The position numbers were made by a program, and so were the translations under genes. Positions 21,773 through 28,179 of a stretch of DNA of 31,685 bases are shown piece by piece. How positions within the stretch are numbered: the first letter of the stretch is position 1; each line of letters opens with the position of its first letter. The stretch comes from an uncultured Treponema sp. (GTDB lineage: Bacteria > Spirochaetota > Spirochaetia > Treponematales > Treponemataceae): assembly GCA_937892225.1 (NCBI GenBank), contig CALAUH010000072.1, forward strand, positions 1 through 31,685, read 5' to 3'. The notes below the pieces were generated by a model. The model was given only the letters and a program-made list of their open reading frames with translations. It had not been told where the DNA came from and ran no database searches.

Positions 21773-23097
21773 TTCTGTTCCTTAAATAATTTATAATAAT
21801 CTATTTGATGATATGTATCTGGGGATTTTTCCATCCGTGTATCTTTATAATAAGCATCTCGAGTATTATATTTTGAGAAATTATACAAGATTTCTGCTTC
21901 TTGTTGCTTGTCGCGTTCTTTATTTAACTCTATTTCTCTTTTTATCATTTTAATTTGTTTTGTTAAAAACAATATGTATTTTATTTCTGTTTGAAGTTCT
22001 TTTTCTTTTACGTTTTCTTTTAATATATTTATTCTATTTATTTCAATTTCAGCACTATTAATAAATGCCTTACGCTGATTATAATTGACAATTTGATATT
22101 TATTTTCATCTACAACTGTTGTAGACATAAATCCTAAAAAATCAAATACAGATAGAAAAAAACTTCCTATAAAAGTAGCACCACTAACAAATTTCCTCAT
22201 TCCATCTTCTTCAAGACCTTCTGTACCATATTGTTGAATAAAATAAGATAATTTCTGATTTACATCTGTAGTTTCTGTTATATCTTTATAAGTTGAATAA
22301 CCATCATATACATTTATTCCGAATTCAACCTTTTTACCAAAATTATCGCCAATACATAAAGCTAAGAGACTATAAATAATTTCTTTTACCTCTGGAGATT
22401 CTGCATCAAAAGAATAAACCCCATCAACATCTTTTGTAGCATATTCATAAATTGTATCTATTACTTCGTTTTTTAATTTAATTTCATCACCAATTTGTAT
22501 ATTATCTGGATTCTCTGGAAGTTCAAATAATTTATTCCAATAAATTCCACCTAATTCCCACAGTGTTGCTTTCTTCTTTGCAATAAAAGTACCATGACCA
22601 CTATATTCCCAATTGCTAACAGAACTATATCTATCTAAGAAGTATTTAATTTGTTTTAAATCAACAGTAGATAAGTCTGTACTAGTAAATTCTGCATTAG
22701 ACATGTCTTTGCCAATTTTGAAAAAGTTATCTTCTTCATTATACATATCTTTGCCAATTTGAAAAACGTTATCTTCATTAACTTCTTCTATTACAAATTC
22801 CCCTTTAGGATAAGAAAACTGTGCAGATAAATCATTTATTTCAACCATTTGCTTACATAACATTAGTATATTAGTAAGATCTGAAACTGGCATGATTTTT
22901 AAATCGTTATGATAATTTTCATCATTCTTAACAATCATCATAACTTCGTTTGTTTGCTCGTATAAAGCTATTTCTTCATTAGTTAAATCCGTATTTTTAT
23001 AACAATATGAATCATAGAAGGTAAAAAAAGATTCTATTGAGTCATTAATTAAATTTATAGCTCGGCTTCTGGTTATTGTTTGTATTTCTTCTGACAT
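21769..23097 (-). CDS. LysM-like, membrane-inserting protein of the cargo operon
   Basis: A 442-residue protein of no family I can name with certainty. A LysM-like segment spans about residues 168-208 (GTFIAKKKATLWELGGIYWN through NPDNIQIGDEIKL), a fold that binds peptidoglycan and also occurs in contractile-injection baseplate proteins. A hydrophobic stretch (about 303-329) could insert in a membrane, and a long charged coiled coil follows (about 340-405). Residues 111-134 contain a small internal duplication (FQIGKDMYNEEDN / FFKIGKDMSNAEF). It starts at ATG 23097 with GAGGA upstream, two bases after the small gene's stop. The first ~100 residues are helical and acidic. Confidence 0.55.
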   Translation of the reverse strand: MSEEIQTITRSRAINLINDSIESFFTFYDSYCYKNTDLTNEEIALYEQTNEVMMIVKNDENYHNDLKIMPVSDLTNILMLCKQMVEINDLSAQFSYPKGEFVIEEVNEDNVFQIGKDMYNEEDNFFKIGKDMSNAEFTSTDLSTVDLKQIKYFLDRYSSVSNWEYSGHGTFIAKKKATLWELGGIYWNKLFELPENPDNIQIGDEIKLKNEVIDTIYEYATKDVDGVYSFDAESPEVKEIIYSLLALCIGDNFGKKVEFGINVYDGYSTYKDITETTDVNQKLSYFIQQYGTEGLEEDGMRKFVSGATFIGSFFLSVFDFLGFMSTTVVDENKYQIVNYNQRKAFINSAEIEINRINILKENVKEKELQTEIKYILFLTKQIKMIKREIELNKERDKQQEAEILYNFSKYNTRDAYYKDTRMEKSPDTYHQIDYYKLFKEQK

Positions 23098-23099
23098 TT

Positions 23100-23297
23100 C
23101 TATCCTCGAATTTTATTTTTCATGGCTTCTATAAGATCATAATCTACTTGTTCAGAAGTTTTCCATAAATGTTTTTTTATATATTCATCTTTTTTTAGAT
23201 AATAATTCATATTTCCAAAACTGGATTCATTTTTTAATAGTTCAGCTTTATCGTTTTCATAATTATCATTTATCTTTTGTAAAAAATCATCTGTCAT
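23100..23297 (-). CDS. Small hypothetical protein between DUF4157 and LysM-like genes
   Basis: A 65-residue charged, helical protein of unknown function. I choose ATG 23297 because GAGG lies six bases upstream; the in-frame TTG at 23309 has no such site. It is flanked by gaps of 2 and 13 bases within the operon. It may be a chaperone or adaptor for a neighbouring protein; nothing in the sequence proves this. Confidence 0.5.
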   Translation of the reverse strand: MTDDFLQKINDNYENDKAELLKNESSFGNMNYYLKKDEYIKKHLWKTSEQVDYDLIEAMKNKIRG

Positions 23298-23310
23298 AAA
23301 TAACCTCAAT

Positions 23311-23925
23311 TTATTTATATCTTCTTAAATATGTTGGACTTTCAGACCATTCTTGCAGTCTAATAAGAAATGTTAATTTTTCTTCATTATCAGGCATAAA
23401 ATCGATTTCATGTTCAATCTTAAATTCAAATTCATCTGCTGCTTTACTTATAAATTTTTTATATTCAGACTCTGTCATCTGATAATATTTGTCAGGTAAA
23501 AGTTCAACCCAATGAACTTCTTCACCATTTCTTAAGTATTTTGTTTCATTTTGATTTGCTTCAAATTCCAATTCATCTAAGGATTCATTATCTCTGTGTT
23601 CAGAATACTGCTGAACATGTGTTAATTCATGCTCAAGAATTTCTTTAGTTTCTGTAGAACCTGGATTGTATTTACTTTTTTTAATATGAATATTATTTGC
23701 AATTGCATACGCTAAAATAAACCTACTTGAATAATTATTATCTGGATCAAGATAAATCATTGTATCAGGAAGTTCTATGTCATGTTCAAGTTCAAATTCA
23801 TTTTTTGTCTGTTCATCCAATGGAATTATCTGTGATGCAGAGTTTGTATTTTTTTTCTTGATTTTTTTATTACTTACAAGGTTTAAGAAATTTAATACTT
23901 TTTGGGTAGATTTGCTGCAATCCAT
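23311..23925 (-). CDS. DUF4157 (eCIS core) metallopeptidase-like protein
   Basis: A 204-residue protein whose middle matches DUF4157: IPLDEQTKNEFELEHDIELPDTMIY, then the zinc motif HELTH in ILEHELTHVQQY (about residues 97-107), then the family's LEFEANQNE (about 119-127). DUF4157 proteins are linked to extracellular contractile injection systems and toxin-like effectors, where the domain is a presumed protease or leader. Here it is a short stand-alone protein with no fused toxin domain, first in a six-gene operon. GAGGAG lies about 13 bases before the ATG, rather far. It is divergent from the XRE regulator gene. Confidence 0.8.
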   Translation of the reverse strand: MDCSKSTQKVLNFLNLVSNKKIKKKNTNSASQIIPLDEQTKNEFELEHDIELPDTMIYLDPDNNYSSRFILAYAIANNIHIKKSKYNPGSTETKEILEHELTHVQQYSEHRDNESLDELEFEANQNETKYLRNGEEVHWVELLPDKYYQMTESEYKKFISKAADEFEFKIEHEIDFMPDNEEKLTFLIRLQEWSESPTYLRRYK

Positions 23926-23952
23926 TTTTTACTGAAAACTCCTCTTTTTTTA

Positions 23953-23986
23953 ATTAACATTTTTAGTTAATATATACATTAGTATA
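23953..23986 (-). promoter_or_regulatory. Promoter and probable operator of the DUF4157 operon
   Basis: On the minus strand TATACT (23986 to 23981) is a plausible -10. Just downstream is the inverted repeat ATTAAC (23953-23958), ATTTTTA, GTTAAT (23966-23971), where a repressor would block transcription. The XRE regulator divergently encoded at 24046 is the obvious candidate to bind it. Inferred from position. Confidence 0.45.
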
Positions 23987-24032
23987 CAAGAATATTTTAG
24001 TAATTAAAATACAAAATTACACTTATTTTTAT

Positions 24033-24038
24033 TATAAA
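24033..24038 (+). promoter_or_regulatory. Probable -10 box of the XRE regulator (leaderless mRNA)
   Basis: TATAAA ends eight bases before ATG 24046. The bases between (GACAAAT after the box) contain no ribosome site, so the transcript probably starts at the start codon. Confidence 0.4.
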
Positions 24039-24045
24039 GACAAAT

Positions 24046-24369
24046 ATGACGAAAGAACAGTTACAAAGAAGAGTATCTTCAAATATTAAGAAGTACAGAA
24101 AACTCAAGAATTATACACAAACAGATTTAGCTGAAAAAACAGGTATTGGTTTTCAAACTATAGCAAGTATAGAATCATGCAGAGTTTGGACTAGTGACAC
24201 AAATATATGTAAAATCGCCAATGCTTTAGATATAGATGTTTACAAATTATTTTTACCAACAAAAGATACACTTATCTATGAAGAAGAAGCAATTAAATTA
24301 AAAGAATTATTATTTGAACAGATAAGGAAAATTATTGAAGATTCTTATAATGAAGTATTAAAGAAATAA
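24046..24369 (+). CDS. XRE/Cro-family transcriptional regulator
   Basis: A 107-residue repressor-like protein. The helix-turn-helix spans about residues 10-65 (IKKYRKLKNYTQTDLAEKTGIGFQTIASIESCRVWTSDTNICKIANALDIDVYKLF), followed by a helical C-terminal tail that could dimerise. It is divergent from the DUF4157 operon with a 120-base shared region, so it most likely controls that cassette. Its stop is 17 bases before the palindrome of the next phage promoter, which may double as its terminator. Confidence 0.85.
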   Translation: MTKEQLQRRVSSNIKKYRKLKNYTQTDLAEKTGIGFQTIASIESCRVWTSDTNICKIANALDIDVYKLFLPTKDTLIYEEEAIKLKELLFEQIRKIIEDSYNEVLKK

Positions 24370-24386
24370 ACTCTCTCCCATTCTTT

Positions 24387-24438
24387 CCCAAAGGTAAAAA
24401 TTTATTTACCTTTGGGTAATGCCTTTTCGTTTTAAACT
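24387..24438 (+). promoter_or_regulatory. Shared-module promoter of the tail/lysis operon, with 12-bp-arm palindrome
   Basis: CCCAAAGGTAAA (24387-24398) and TTTACCTTTGGG (24405-24416) are perfect inverted repeats around AATTTA. TTTACC is followed after exactly 22 bases by TAAACT (24433-24438), six bases before ATG 24445. AATGCC is at 24418-24423. The palindrome core is identical to that at 4273-4290. No ribosome site precedes the ATG, so a leaderless mRNA is expected. A 12-bp stem could also terminate the XRE transcript, but no T-run follows it. Confidence 0.6.
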
Positions 24439-24444
24439 TCATCT

Positions 24445-25947
24445 ATGAAGTTTTACGAATTACCACCAGCTGTAAACAATTCAATTCCTAATACAGATAT
24501 TCGCCCTTATGTCCGTGTTCTTTTTGAACTTAAAGACGAAGATTTATTTATTCCAAATTCAGATATTCTTGAATGTGTAATTACTTCTTATAAATCTGTA
24601 GACGGTGGAATTATAAACAATGGCTACATTATTCTTGATAACAAAAAAGGACTTTATGCACAGGAAACTAATCCAGAACTTACAACAGATTTACATGTTC
24701 AAATCTGGTACAGCTTCGGAAACAATGAAAATACATTTCACCGCTTTTCTTTGATTGTTGATGAAAACGGATTTCAGAACCAGGAAACAGGATTTCTTGA
24801 TAAAACAACAACAGTAAAACTTGTAGACCTTTCTACAAAACTTGATAACAAAAAAACACAGAAGAATTGGACTGACACACAGACAGTCGTTCATTCTGTT
24901 GTTTGTGATAAAGAAAATCCTGATAATTCACTTGTTCACATAATCGCAAAAAGAGCCGGACTTGAACCAAGCCAGATAAACTGCGGACACCTTCCTTTTA
25001 ATCTTCCATTTGTTTTTATTGATAACACGGCATGGAAAGAACTCTGTTCTCTGGCCAAGACTTACAACGCCTGCGTTGAATGTGGAAAAGATATGGCACT
25101 CAGTTTTATTGAAAGTCCATACGACACAGAAAACACTTATTCAGAAGATTCAGGATTCTTCCTCACAGAAAAAGAAATTACTCATTTTAGATTCTTCAAT
25201 AACAACGAAACTTACGCTAATTCAATCCGCCTTAAATATACACGCTATGTAGAAACCGAGAGACAGGAACTCTGGACTTATGACGACAGCCCAGTCTGGT
25301 TTAATGAGAACATGGAACCTTACTACCCGTTTACAGGCGACACCAGAAAAATTATTTCTGACAACGATTACACAGCAATTTATACAGCAAAGAATAAAGA
25401 CGGAAAAACACGCAATGTAGTTTTTGCTGAAGAAATAGACGACGTTGAAACCTTCTTGAACAACATGATAACAGAAGACAATAAAAAGTTTGAAGTTATA
25501 CAGTACGACACAACAACCTATAAAGACAGAGCAATAATCCAGCTTTCAAGAAACGGTGAACTTATTGGACTTTATAAAGCTTCAATTTATGGAAAAGCAA
25601 TTATAAGTGAAACTAATTTTTCATGCTTTGTAAAAGATGACAGTGAAATAAAAGAACACGGACAGATAGTAAAAAACGTAACTTCAAAATATCTAAGTGA
25701 TGATTTGATTGAAAACGTTCCTTTTTATGAGCGCCGTGCAAATGATCTTCTTAATGAATCTAAAAAAGACACTAAAGGTTATTACCTCACAACTTATTTA
25801 CCTTTAATTCATGCAAGGGTGGATGCTTGTATGGATATTCGGCTTCGTAGTGACGGTGCAATTAAAAAGGTAAAGCTGGAAGAAATAACTTTTAGATATA
25901 AAAAAGAAGCTGCCTTTTCTACTGAAATGTGGGTAAAGACAGTTTAG
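24445..25947 (+). CDS. Tail hub / tail-tip protein-like
   Basis: A 500-residue protein resembling the tail hub (gp27/gpD-like) proteins of siphophages. Two beta domains carry the typical passages TTTVKLVDLSTKLD, then NPDNSLVHIIAKRAGLEPSQINC (the domain-joining helix) and CSLAKTYNACVECGKDMALSF. The C-terminal part is a further beta domain. It would cap the tail tube and start the tip. It begins the right-hand phage operon from a shared-module promoter with no ribosome site. Hub proteins normally follow a tape measure and distal-tail gene; neither is present here. Confidence 0.6.
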   Translation: MKFYELPPAVNNSIPNTDIRPYVRVLFELKDEDLFIPNSDILECVITSYKSVDGGIINNGYIILDNKKGLYAQETNPELTTDLHVQIWYSFGNNENTFHRFSLIVDENGFQNQETGFLDKTTTVKLVDLSTKLDNKKTQKNWTDTQTVVHSVVCDKENPDNSLVHIIAKRAGLEPSQINCGHLPFNLPFVFIDNTAWKELCSLAKTYNACVECGKDMALSFIESPYDTENTYSEDSGFFLTEKEITHFRFFNNNETYANSIRLKYTRYVETERQELWTYDDSPVWFNENMEPYYPFTGDTRKIISDNDYTAIYTAKNKDGKTRNVVFAEEIDDVETFLNNMITEDNKKFEVIQYDTTTYKDRAIIQLSRNGELIGLYKASIYGKAIISETNFSCFVKDDSEIKEHGQIVKNVTSKYLSDDLIENVPFYERRANDLLNESKKDTKGYYLTTYLPLIHARVDACMDIRLRSDGAIKKVKLEEITFRYKKEAAFSTEMWVKTV

Positions 25948-25969
25948 GAGGAAAAGTATCGAGGGGAAT

Positions 25970-26251
25970 GTGGAATTGCTTATTAAGTCTATGAATGACT
26001 TAAAAGTTGAAATGTCTGGTTTTAGGGCTGAAATGAAAGAGTTTAAAAAGACAGTTGATAAAAGAATTGATTCTTTGGACAACAGAACACTTTCATGCCA
26101 GTACAATCCATCAGTTTGTGCGACGGCTCGAAAACTTGATGAACATATTAAAACGGATGCCGGAAAGTCTGGAAAAATAATCGGCATTATTGGTTGTGTG
26201 ATGTCCTGTGTAAGCATGGGATTTTTGATTATTGAAAAGTTAGTGAGGTAA
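25970..26251 (+). CDS. Small coiled-coil protein with C-terminal membrane segment (XhlA-like layout)
   Basis: A 93-residue protein. The N-terminal ~45 residues form a charged coiled coil (MNDLKVEMSGFRAEMKEFKKTVDKRIDSL), with a central Cys-containing part and one C-terminal membrane helix (IIGIIGCVMSCVSMGFLIIEKL, about 68-89). This is the layout of XhlA-type lysis accessory proteins. It starts at GTG 25970 (GAGGGG just upstream; an in-frame TTG at 25976 is the alternative) and sits directly before the endolysin gene, supporting a lysis role. Confidence 0.55.
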   Translation: MELLIKSMNDLKVEMSGFRAEMKEFKKTVDKRIDSLDNRTLSCQYNPSVCATARKLDEHIKTDAGKSGKIIGIIGCVMSCVSMGFLIIEKLVR

Positions 26252-26254
26252 CTT

Positions 26255-26830
26255 ATGACAAAAGACAGAGATTTACTTGCACGTCTTATGCTTGAAACTG
26301 AAAAAGAGTTTACAAAGAACCTGACAGAAAGCCAGCGTTATAAATACTATCTTGGCCGCATGCAGTATTTGAAATATGAAAGCGGAAAAGAAAACCTGAT
26401 GAAGTCGGATTGTTCTGGAAGCGTTTGTCTTGCTCTTTTACTGGCGACAGGATGCAGTATTCGGGTTACAGCTGACACATTGTACAGAAAGTATTTTACA
26501 AAAAAGAATCCTGGAAAGGATGACATTCAGGCTGTTTTCTTTATTTCAAATTATGACAGAAATCTTGGTGGCAGACTTTACCGCGAAGGCGAATGTGCAC
26601 ACGTTGCAGGCGTTGCCGGAACTGATGTTGTCTTAAACTGCGTTGAGCCTTATTCAGTATTGCGAAGCATTTCTGATATGAGACCAGTTTATAACGCTAT
26701 GGATTACACAGTTGTTGTCCGTGGCTTAGACCGTGAAGCTTTACAGAAAGCCAGTGATTCTGAAACAGATTTGTTTGGTGCTGACCCAGAGTTTGAAGAA
26801 TATGCAAAAGCAATAACGGAGGGAAGATGA
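26255..26830 (+). CDS. NlpC/P60-type endolysin
   Basis: A 191-residue cell-wall peptidase. The catalytic Cys is in KSDCSGSVCLALLLATG (Cys53) and the catalytic His in GECAHVAGVAGTDVVLNC (His116), with the expected NlpC/P60 order. There is no signal peptide, so release should depend on a holin. It follows the coiled-coil/TM gene by three bases and overlaps the holin-like gene by four bases (ATGA). Its lysis-cassette position makes the endolysin role secure. Confidence 0.85.
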   Translation: MTKDRDLLARLMLETEKEFTKNLTESQRYKYYLGRMQYLKYESGKENLMKSDCSGSVCLALLLATGCSIRVTADTLYRKYFTKKNPGKDDIQAVFFISNYDRNLGGRLYREGECAHVAGVAGTDVVLNCVEPYSVLRSISDMRPVYNAMDYTVVVRGLDREALQKASDSETDLFGADPEFEEYAKAITEGR

Positions 26831-27039
26831 TTAGATTCAAGGCTGAACAGCTTGTTGAAAAACTTCTTTCTTTTAAGTTTGTGATTTTTATTATTACAAC
26901 CGTTTTAAGATGCGTTGGAGTTATTGGCAATGCTGAATGGCTGACAGTTACAACAGTTGTTCTTGCAGGACACGAAGGACAGAAAAGTTTTGGAAAATAT
27001 CTTGATAAGGAGCGTAAGGAAAATGTGGCAGCAGATTAA
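26827..27039 (+). CDS. Holin-like small membrane protein
   Basis: A 70-residue protein with hydrophobic segments at about 17-35 (FKFVIFIITTVLRCVGVIG) and 38-48 (WLTVTTVVLAG), and a charged C-terminus KYLDKERKENVAAD. Size, membrane segments and overlap with the endolysin gene fit a holin. It is translationally coupled to the endolysin (GAGGGAAGATGA). Family not certain. Confidence 0.6.
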   Translation: MIRFKAEQLVEKLLSFKFVIFIITTVLRCVGVIGNAEWLTVTTVVLAGHEGQKSFGKYLDKERKENVAAD

Positions 27040-27343
27040 GGAAAAAGCAAAGAAAGTGTTTTGCTGGTTGGGAACTGTATTTACCGCAATTTTTGCAGTT
27101 CTTTTTGTAAAGGAAGTTCAGAAAAAAGAAAAGGAAAAAGATCCTGTTCTTATTGATGATGTGGAGGAAGTAAATGAAAAAGCAAGTAAAAAGCGTGCAG
27201 AAGCGATTGCTCGTATTAGTAATACTCCTGCTCGTGACGTTGCAGAACAGTATGGCTCAGTGTGTGACACAATCGCAGAAGGAAAAGATAGATTCAGAAA
27301 GCGTTGCACAGAATGGACAAAGTACGAAGACATACGACGATAG
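27023..27343 (+). CDS. Inner-membrane spanin-like protein overlapping the next gene
   Basis: A 107-residue protein with one N-terminal membrane helix (about 12-31, FCWLGTVFTAIFAVLFVKEV) followed by a charged, coiled-coil-like domain, the layout of an i-spanin. I choose ATG 27023 with AAGGA at 27016-27020; a longer reading start at 26957 lies deep inside the holin gene. Its last ~170 bases overlap the next gene in another frame, as in Rz/Rz1-type spanin loci. Confidence 0.5.
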   Translation: MWQQIKEKAKKVFCWLGTVFTAIFAVLFVKEVQKKEKEKDPVLIDDVEEVNEKASKKRAEAIARISNTPARDVAEQYGSVCDTIAEGKDRFRKRCTEWTKYEDIRR

Positions 27344-27620
27344 CGACATTGAAAAGATTATGGAAATTGCAGAAGAAGAAATTGAAAGGACAAGTCAGGA
27401 AGCTGTAAAGGCTGCTCTTGAAGATGTTGGCGGTGAACTGGCTTATGAAAAAGAAAGAGCCGAACAGTACGAAGCATTAAACATTGAATTGAAAAAAGAA
27501 AATGAAAAACTAAAGGAAGAAAATTCTAACAAGTTTTTGTGGGGTGCTGTTGCAGGTGGTGCTGGTGGTGTAATTCTTACCAGTTTGATTTTTAGTTTGG
27601 TAAACAGTTTTGCGAGGTAA
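27174..27620 (+). CDS. Candidate u-spanin (signal/lipoprotein-like N-terminus plus C-terminal TM)
   Basis: A 148-residue protein. The export signal RLLVLVILLLVTLQNSMAQC ends in a Cys at 30, which could be lipidated although the lipobox (MAQC) is poor. A soluble linker follows, then a long coiled coil (about 75-118) and a C-terminal membrane helix with a positive end (FLWGAVAGGAGGVILTSLIFSLVNSFAR, about 121-148). Outer-membrane lipid at one end and inner-membrane helix at the other is the u-spanin plan, which fuses the two membranes during lysis. A strong GGAGG site precedes its ATG inside the overlapping gene. Confidence 0.6.
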   Translation: MKKQVKSVQKRLLVLVILLLVTLQNSMAQCVTQSQKEKIDSESVAQNGQSTKTYDDSDIEKIMEIAEEEIERTSQEAVKAALEDVGGELAYEKERAEQYEALNIELKKENEKLKEENSNKFLWGAVAGGAGGVILTSLIFSLVNSFAR

Positions 27621-27623
27621 AAC

Positions 27624-28178
27624 ATGATTGCAGAAAAAAACAAAATAAAAGGAATGGTTACTGTTACCGTGCGTGACAGTAACGGGAATATTAAATGGCG
27701 TAAAGCTAATTTTTTACAGAAGTTGTTTGGTATTAAAGAAGTACCAATGATTTTTAAACACCATAACACAATTACAAATCAGGGAGACGGCTTGCTCGCT
27801 GATTTGATGATTACAGCTCCTACACAAAACAAAGTTGATGCTACAAACGGTTATATGCTTGTAGGAACTGGCTGGACTGGTGCAAGTCCGAAAGCAAATA
27901 CTTCTGTAAATACAAAGACCGGAACTTACAAAAAACTTGATACAGGTTTTCCAAAATTACAGGGAAGTTTTGGAAGCACTGGTCAGAATGTTGTTCTTTA
28001 TCGTACAAGTTTTACAGCTGGAGATTTAGCCGCAAATGGTATTAACGAAGTTGCTCTTTTGAATGGAAATACTACAGCTGCAAAGTGTCTTGCATATGCA
28101 CAGATTACACCAAGTGTAAATGTTACAAGCAGTGATACTTTACAGATAGACTGGCAGATAACAGTTAGCGGAAGTTGA
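27624..28178 (+). CDS. Putative phage structural (tail/decoration) protein
   Basis: A 184-residue protein starting three bases after the spanin-like gene. A short N-terminal helix region is followed by a Gly/Thr/Asn-rich beta domain (DGLLADLMI, NGYMLVGTGWTG, YRTSFTAGDLAANGINEVALLNG, TLQIDWQITVSG) of the kind seen in tail-tip or decoration proteins. No specific family recognised. It precedes a large adsorption-type protein gene by one base. Confidence 0.5.
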   Translation: MIAEKNKIKGMVTVTVRDSNGNIKWRKANFLQKLFGIKEVPMIFKHHNTITNQGDGLLADLMITAPTQNKVDATNGYMLVGTGWTGASPKANTSVNTKTGTYKKLDTGFPKLQGSFGSTGQNVVLYRTSFTAGDLAANGINEVALLNGNTTAAKCLAYAQITPSVNVTSSDTLQIDWQITVSGS

Positions 28179-28179
28179 T

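Noticed and set aside
24399..24423. Shared promoter elements as sigma-54 (-24/-12) promoters
   Set aside because: The GG-to-GC spacing does not fit, the 18747 copy has no GG, and good -10 boxes lie at a fixed distance.
26957..27022. Longer N-terminus for the spanin-like gene starting at 26957
   Set aside because: It would lie within the holin gene in another frame and lacks a ribosome site; ATG 27023 has AAGGA at good spacing and places the membrane helix near the N-terminus.
27657..27683. Inverted repeat GTTACTGT / ACAGTAAC as an operator or terminator
   Set aside because: It lies within the early codons of a well-supported gene, has no T-run and no link to a start site.
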